NCBI GenBank assembly: GCA_013152995.1
Contig: JAADFH010000119.1
Coordinates: 1 to 5,319 of the forward strand
Direction of reading: 5' to 3'
Length of the DNA stretch: 5,319 nt
From: Methanobacteriota archaeon
GTDB lineage: Archaea > Hydrothermarchaeota > Hydrothermarchaeia > Hydrothermarchaeales > BMS3B
Shown here: positions 5,139-5,319 of the stretch, piece by piece
Layout: each line of letters opens with the position of its first letter
How positions within the stretch are numbered: position 1 is the first letter of the stretch
Position numbers and translations under genes: made by a program
Notes under the pieces: model-generated
Databases searched by the model: none
What the model was told of the DNA's origin: nothing
Seen by the model: only the letters and a program-made list of their open reading frames with translations

Positions 5139-5319
5139 ATGTCCACGTTAGCCCTGCCCGCCTTGGGCATGGAGGTTGAAATCACAGACATAAACCTGCA
5201 CGGTCAGGGCATCGGGAGGCTCAGGGGGAGGGAGTACCGGGTGGACTACGCCTACCCGGGGGACGTGGTTGAAATCTACAGCGCCGGCAGGGGGAGGTGG
5301 GGCGTAAGGAGGGTGGTGC
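5139..5319 (+). CDS. TRAM-domain protein, probably TrmA/RlmD-type RNA (uracil-5)-methyltransferase, 3' end cut off
   Basis: The first 60 codons of the only plus-strand gene. Residues 12-46 (VEITDINLHGQGIGRL then YRVDYAYPGDVVEI) follow the TRAM-domain pattern of a strand, a G-x-G-I-G-R turn and a PGD-V-V strand; TRAM is a small OB-like RNA-binding domain. An N-terminal TRAM followed by more protein is typical of the TrmA/RumA family of SAM-dependent uridine methyltransferases acting on tRNA or rRNA. Small stand-alone archaeal TRAM proteins are the alternative, and the visible part cannot decide between them. The start taken is ATG 5139. A second ATG at 5169 (residue 11) sits right before the TRAM segment and may be the real start; neither has a clear SD. 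It is divergent from the HicB-like gene. Confidence 0.7.
   Translation, partial: MSTLALPALGMEVEITDINLHGQGIGRLRGREYRVDYAYPGDVVEIYSAGRGRWGVRRVV

Overview
The window is archaeal, most likely euryarchaeal. It carries genes for ribosomal protein L21e, RNA polymerase subunit Rpb4/F, the archaeal DUF655 family, UPF0179, and glycerol-1-phosphate dehydrogenase, the enzyme that sets archaeal lipid stereochemistry. Upstream elements look like BRE/TATA boxes, and the leaders are very short with SD motifs of the GAGGTG/GGTGA type. Most genes are GC-rich: a hand-counted 60-nt line in hisF is 60% GC. A species cannot be named from this sequence.

Nearly everything lies on the minus strand, described here in transcription order (high to low coordinate). 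At the right edge, the first 60 codons of a plus-strand gene with an N-terminal TRAM-like segment diverge from a 46-codon truncated HicB-like antitoxin with no toxin partner. Next comes a tightly overlapping group: egsA (archaeal lipid backbone), a UPF0179 Cys-rich protein and hisF (histidine synthesis). hisF carries a one-base frameshift near 2563-2568 that removes its last ~33 residues from the reading frame; the lost tail is still readable in the next frame down to a stop at 2465.

Below hisF is a stand-alone, AT-rich gene (two hand-counted 60-nt lines, 38% and 42% GC) for a DEDD-type 3'-5' exonuclease-like protein. Its TATA box overlaps the old hisF stop codon. Its third motif has His where Tyr is usual. 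After a 166-nt AT-rich spacer holding a clear BRE/TATA promoter comes the information-processing operon rpl21e - rpoF - DUF655 - ksgA. Its junctions overlap by ATGA, GTGA and TTGA, and ksgA runs off the left edge.

The window is mostly conserved archaeal housekeeping DNA. No CRISPR array, IS element, tRNA or rRNA was seen. The features most worth a second look are the broken hisF, the compositionally odd exonuclease, the shortened orphan HicB and the start region of egsA.
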